From assembly GCA_009787035.1 (NCBI GenBank), contig WRGV01000044.1, positions 1-9,297 of the forward strand: a stretch of DNA of 9,297 nucleotides. The letters run 5' to 3'. This document shows, piece by piece, positions 6,554-9,297 of the stretch; positions within the stretch are counted from its first letter, which is position 1; every line of letters starts with the position of its first letter. This stretch comes from Propionibacteriaceae bacterium. Lineage in GTDB: Bacteria; Actinomycetota; Actinomycetes; Propionibacteriales; Propionibacteriaceae. Under the pieces are notes generated by a model. The model saw only the letters and a program-made list of their open reading frames with translations, did not search any database and was not told the origin of the DNA. The position numbers and the translations under genes were made by a program.

Positions 6554-8116
6554 ATGGCACTGAACTTGTTGCGGACCAAGTCCGTCGAGCAGTCGTTGAA
6601 CGATGCGGACGAGCCCGAGTACCAGTTGCGCAAGACGCTGTCGGCCTTCGACCTCACGGTCTTCGGCATCGGTGTCATCATCGGCGCGGGCATCTTCACA
6701 CTCACCGGTCGCGCGGCGCACAACGCCGCCGGGCCGGGCGTGATTCTGAGCTTCATCCTCGCGGCCGTGTGCTGCGCGCTGGCCGCCATGTGCTACGCCG
6801 AGTTCGCCTCGACGGTGCCCGTGTCCGGCTCGGCGTACACCTTCTCCTACGCCGCGCTCGGTGAGATCTTCGCGTGGATCATCGGTTGGGATCTGATCTT
6901 GGAGATGTTCCTGGCCGCGTCGGTCGTGGCGCAGGGATGGAGCGCGTACTTCGGCACGTTCCTCGATCAGATCACCGGCAAGGCGACCGGCCAGCACGTG
7001 CTGCCCGACGTCATCGCGAACGGCGCCAACGGCAACTCGGTGCCGTTCAACATCGATCTGATGGCGGTGCTGCTCGTCCTCGTGCTCGGCGCGATCATGA
7101 TCAAGGGCATCAAGGAGTCGATGCGGCTCAACCGGGTGCTCGTCATTCTCAAGGTCACCATCGTGCTGTTCGTCATCATCGCCGGCATCGCCTTCATCAA
7201 CCGCAACAACTGGTCGCCGTTCATCCCGACGCCGGTGTCGCCGGAATCGGCGGGCGTGGCACAGATGGGCGGGATGACGCAGCCGCTGCTGCAGTGGATG
7301 AGCGGGTCGTCGCCGATGATCTACGGCTGGGGTGGTGTCGTGGCCGGCGCGGCGCTGGTCTTCTTCGCGTACATCGGCTTCGACATCGTGGCGACCACGG
7401 CCGAGGAGGCCCGCAATCCCAAGCGCGATCTGCCGATCGGCATCATCGCATCGCTGGTCATCTGCACCATCTTGTACTGCGTGGTCGCGCTGGTGATCAC
7501 GGGCATGCTGCCGACGAGCGAGATCCCGCAGTCGGCGGCGCTGGCGCAGGCGTTCACGCTTGTCGGCAAGCCGTGGATCGCGATCATCATCTCGGCGGGC
7601 GCCGTGTGTGGCCTGACCACGGTCGTGCTGACCATGATGATCGGCTCGACGCGCTTGCTGTTCGCGATGAGCCGCGACGGCTTCTTCCCGACGCCGTTGG
7701 CCAAGGTGAGCCCCAAGACGAAGACCCCGCTGGCCCTGGGCACCATCGTCACCGTCGTGTGCGCGATCGTCGCCGGGCTCACCCCGGTCGGAATCCTGGA
7801 AGAGATGGTCAACGTCGGAACGCTGGCCGCCTTCGTCCTGGTGTCGGTCGCGGTGATCGTGCTGCGCAAGAAGCGCCCCGATCTGCAGCGGCCGTTCAAG
7901 GTGCCGTTCATGCCGGTGATCCCGATCCTGTCGGCGGCGATCTGCATCTACCTGATGCTCAACCTGGCCGTGGAGACGTGGCTGCGGTTCCTGATCTGGT
8001 TGGTGATCGGCTTCGCGATCTACTTCGGCTATTCGCACTGGCACACGCGCATGCAGACCGGCAAGACGCTGCACGACGGCGCGGCTCCGGTCGAGTCGGC
8101 GCCCGTGCAGGAGTAG
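6554..8116 (+). CDS. APC-superfamily amino acid permease, cationic amino acid transporter type (copy 1)
   Basis: This 520-residue polytopic inner-membrane protein is expected to import amino acids, driven by an ion gradient. The TM1 motif GVIIGAGIFTLTG (40-52) is the broken-helix substrate site of APC transporters. AAGPGVILSF, CYAEFASTVPVSGSAYTFSY (80-99), the FDIVATTAEEARNPKRDLP loop (276-294) and STRLLFAMSRDGFFP (365-379) are typical of the CAT branch of this superfamily. I count 12 or more hydrophobic segments, the last pair after PFKVPFMPVIPILS (447-460), with a short polar C-terminus. The CAT branch often carries Lys/Arg/ornithine, but specificity cannot be read here. The ATG at 6554 is chosen because GGGAG lies five bases upstream and the second copy begins identically (MALNLLRTKSVEQSL). 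The frame extends upstream to 6482, but those codons lie in the leader. It is followed by a close paralogue. Confidence 0.93.
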   Translation: MALNLLRTKSVEQSLNDADEPEYQLRKTLSAFDLTVFGIGVIIGAGIFTLTGRAAHNAAGPGVILSFILAAVCCALAAMCYAEFASTVPVSGSAYTFSYAALGEIFAWIIGWDLILEMFLAASVVAQGWSAYFGTFLDQITGKATGQHVLPDVIANGANGNSVPFNIDLMAVLLVLVLGAIMIKGIKESMRLNRVLVILKVTIVLFVIIAGIAFINRNNWSPFIPTPVSPESAGVAQMGGMTQPLLQWMSGSSPMIYGWGGVVAGAALVFFAYIGFDIVATTAEEARNPKRDLPIGIIASLVICTILYCVVALVITGMLPTSEIPQSAALAQAFTLVGKPWIAIIISAGAVCGLTTVVLTMMIGSTRLLFAMSRDGFFPTPLAKVSPKTKTPLALGTIVTVVCAIVAGLTPVGILEEMVNVGTLAAFVLVSVAVIVLRKKRPDLQRPFKVPFMPVIPILSAAICIYLMLNLAVETWLRFLIWLVIGFAIYFGYSHWHTRMQTGKTLHDGAAPVESAPVQE

Positions 8117-8125
8117 GCCGGCGGA

Positions 8126-8143
8126 CCCGGACGTTCGTCTGGG
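8126..8143 (+). terminator. Hairpin after the first permease, possible terminator
   Basis: CCCGGAC at 8126-8132 pairs with GTCTGGG at 8137-8143 through seven base pairs, one a G-U, around a GTTC loop. It begins 9 bp after the stop codon. No T-tract follows, as is common for hairpin terminators in high-GC genomes. It would separate the transcripts of the two permeases. Confidence 0.4.
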
Positions 8144-8158
8144 CGGTGCGCCTGCGGG

Positions 8159-8164
8159 TATCAT
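8159..8164 (+). promoter_or_regulatory. Putative -10 box (TATCAT) of the second permease
   Basis: TATCAT fits the TAnnnT consensus and is preceded by GGG, as in the promoter of the first permease (GGGTATAAG). It lies about 90 bases before the second permease ATG, a spacing close to that of copy 1. The rest of the upstream sequence is not similar to copy 1, and the GTGCTCGT repeat is absent. Confidence 0.4.
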
Positions 8165-8240
8165 ATCGGGGCCGAGCAGGGTCGGCGTGTGGCATGTGGC
8201 GTCGGACGACGTCATTGCGCCAGGCAGCCTGTCGGCCACC

Positions 8241-8246
8241 GAGGAG
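8241..8246 (+). promoter_or_regulatory. Ribosome binding site of the second permease
   Basis: GAGGAG is followed by five bases and the ATG at 8252, which fixes the start of the second permease. Confidence 0.7.
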
Positions 8247-8251
8247 CAAGC

Positions 8252-9297
8252 ATGGCGCTGAACCTACTGCGCACCAAGTCCGTCGAGCAGTCGCTGGCCG
8301 ATGCCGATGAACCCGAGTACAAGCTGCAGCGGACGCTGTCCGCTTTCGACCTGACGGTTTTCGGCGTCGGCGTGATCATCGGGGCCGGCATCTTCACCCT
8401 GACGGGGCAGGCGGCCCACAACGCAGCCGGGCCCGCGGTGATCGTCAGCTTCGTCATCGCCGCGCTGTGCTGCGCCCTGGCGGCCATGTGCTACGCCGAA
8501 TTCGCCTCGGCCGTGCCCGTCTCGGGATCGGCCTACACGTTCGCGTACGCCGCACTGGGCGAGATTTTCGCGTGGATGATCGGCTGGGATCTGATTCTGG
8601 AGGTGTTCCTGGGGGCGTCCGTGGTGGCGCAGGGATGGAGCGCGTACTTCGGCACGTTCCTCGACCAGATCACCGGCAAGCCCGCGGGGCAGCACGTGCT
8701 GCCCGACGTCATCGCGAACGGCGCCAACGGCCACACGGCGGGCTTCAGCATCGACTTGATGGCGGTGCTGCTCGTCCTCGTGCTGGGGGCCGTGATGATT
8801 CGGGGCATCAAGGAATCGATGCGTCTGAGCCGGGTGCTGGTCGTGCTCAAGGTTGCCATCGTGCTGTTCGTCATCATCGCCGGCATCGTGTTCATCAACC
8901 GCAACAACTGGTCGCCGTTCGTTCCGGCCCCGATGTCGCCCCAGGATGCGGGCGTCGTGCAGGCGGGCGGGATGACGCAGCCGCTGCTGCAGTGGCTGGG
9001 CGGGTCGTCCCCGATGATCTACGGCTGGGGCGGTGTCGTCGCGGGTGCCGCGCTCGTGTTCTTCGCGTACCTGGGCTTCGACATCGTGGCGACCACGGCC
9101 GAGGAGGCCCGCAATCCCAAGCGCGATCTGCCGATCGGCATCATCGGCTCACTGGTCATCTGCACCATCTTGTACTGCGCGGTCGCGCTGGTGATCACCG
9201 GCATGCTGCCCACGCACGAGATCCCGCAGTCGGCGGCGCTGGCGCAGGCGTTCACGCTTGTCGGCAAGCCGTGGATCGCGATCATCATCTCGGCGGG
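8252..9297 (+). CDS. APC-superfamily amino acid permease, cationic amino acid transporter type (copy 2, 3' end cut)
   Basis: The frame opens at ATG 8252 and stays open for 348 codons to the right edge. It aligns with copy 1 without any gap: every equivalent position is exactly 1698 bp further on. I count about 42 amino acid differences in 348, roughly 88% identity, and most are conservative (I/V, K/R, S/A). The GAGIFTLTG core, the SGSAYTF segment and the TAEEARNPKRDLP loop are unchanged. Differences cluster in the short N-terminal tail (N16A, Q24K, R26Q, K27R) and in the loop around 161-166 (NSVPFN becomes HTAGFS). They also cluster in the loop at 224-249, and single changes fall within membrane segments, such as G62A and A121G. 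The function is presumably the same transport with possibly altered specificity or regulation. Its own ribosome binding site and -10 box suggest a separate transcript. Confidence 0.92.
   Translation, partial: MALNLLRTKSVEQSLADADEPEYKLQRTLSAFDLTVFGVGVIIGAGIFTLTGQAAHNAAGPAVIVSFVIAALCCALAAMCYAEFASAVPVSGSAYTFAYAALGEIFAWMIGWDLILEVFLGASVVAQGWSAYFGTFLDQITGKPAGQHVLPDVIANGANGHTAGFSIDLMAVLLVLVLGAVMIRGIKESMRLSRVLVVLKVAIVLFVIIAGIVFINRNNWSPFVPAPMSPQDAGVVQAGGMTQPLLQWLGGSSPMIYGWGGVVAGAALVFFAYLGFDIVATTAEEARNPKRDLPIGIIGSLVICTILYCAVALVITGMLPTHEIPQSAALAQAFTLVGKPWIAIIISA

Larger units (their letters stand above)
6554..9297 (+). repeat. Tandem gene duplication (permease copies 1 and 2, period 1698 bp)
   Basis: The coding sequences at 6554-7599 and 8252-9297 are homologous along their whole visible length with no insertion or deletion. 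Identity is patchy. Two blocks are perfectly identical at DNA level: 7376-7448 with 9074-9146 (73 bp), and 7519-7599 with 9217-9297 (81 bp, running to the window edge). Other parts differ at many third positions. The sequence between the copies (8117-8251) does not resemble the upstream region of copy 1 apart from the GGGTAT around the -10 box. No transposon ends are visible at the copy borders. Confidence 0.85.

Noticed and set aside
4004..8239. A 1411-codon open frame on the minus strand opposite pssA, tkt and permease 1
   Set aside because: It is antisense to well-supported genes, its product is a low-complexity Arg/His/Asp/Gln-rich mix with no domain, and such frames are a normal by-product of high GC at third codon positions.
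8117..8251. Insertion sequence or integron-like origin for the permease duplication
   Set aside because: No transposase, terminal inverted repeats or target-site duplications are visible between the copies; the offset is a simple tandem duplication.

Overview
The window is high-GC, densely coding DNA with a strong G/C bias at third codon positions. The Psd, PssA and transketolase sequences are of actinobacterial type: a short single-domain Psd with a GS cleavage site, and a CDP-alcohol transferase fused to it by a GTGA start/stop overlap. I infer a chromosomal region of an actinobacterium and cannot name the order or genus. I see no phage, insertion sequence, CRISPR array, tRNA or rRNA.

Layout. 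(1) 1-978, minus strand: an extended short-chain dehydrogenase/reductase, cut by the left edge, with a promoter placement that suggests a leaderless mRNA. (2) 979-1353: a lower-GC gap holding two overlapping tiny plus-strand ORFs and a weak hairpin. (3) 2492-1354, minus strand: a two-gene operon of a membrane-anchored SPFH (band 7) protein and a 67-residue ribbon-helix-helix protein joined by a TGATG overlap. A perfect 10-bp palindrome lies between its likely -10 box and the ribosome binding site. (4) 2642-4230, plus strand, divergent from the SPFH operon: psd and pssA, the two consecutive enzymes that make phosphatidylethanolamine from CDP-diacylglycerol. (5) 4325-6409: transketolase. (6) 6554-8116 and 8252-9297 (cut by the right edge): two tandem, closely related APC-family amino acid permeases, each with its own promoter-like region.

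How the genes fit together. pssA makes phosphatidylserine and psd decarboxylates it to phosphatidylethanolamine. The divergent SPFH protein is a predicted membrane-domain organiser, so this junction may link lipid synthesis and membrane organisation; that is inference. Transketolase is a central pentose phosphate enzyme with no evident link to its neighbours. The permeases are a recent tandem duplication, about 88% identical in protein by hand count, with constant spacing and patches of perfect DNA identity. Their upstream regions are unrelated, which suggests separate regulation of similar transporters. Nothing here is a clear new system. The least understood parts are the SPFH/ribbon-helix-helix pair with its palindrome and the tiny ORFs at 1094-1317.
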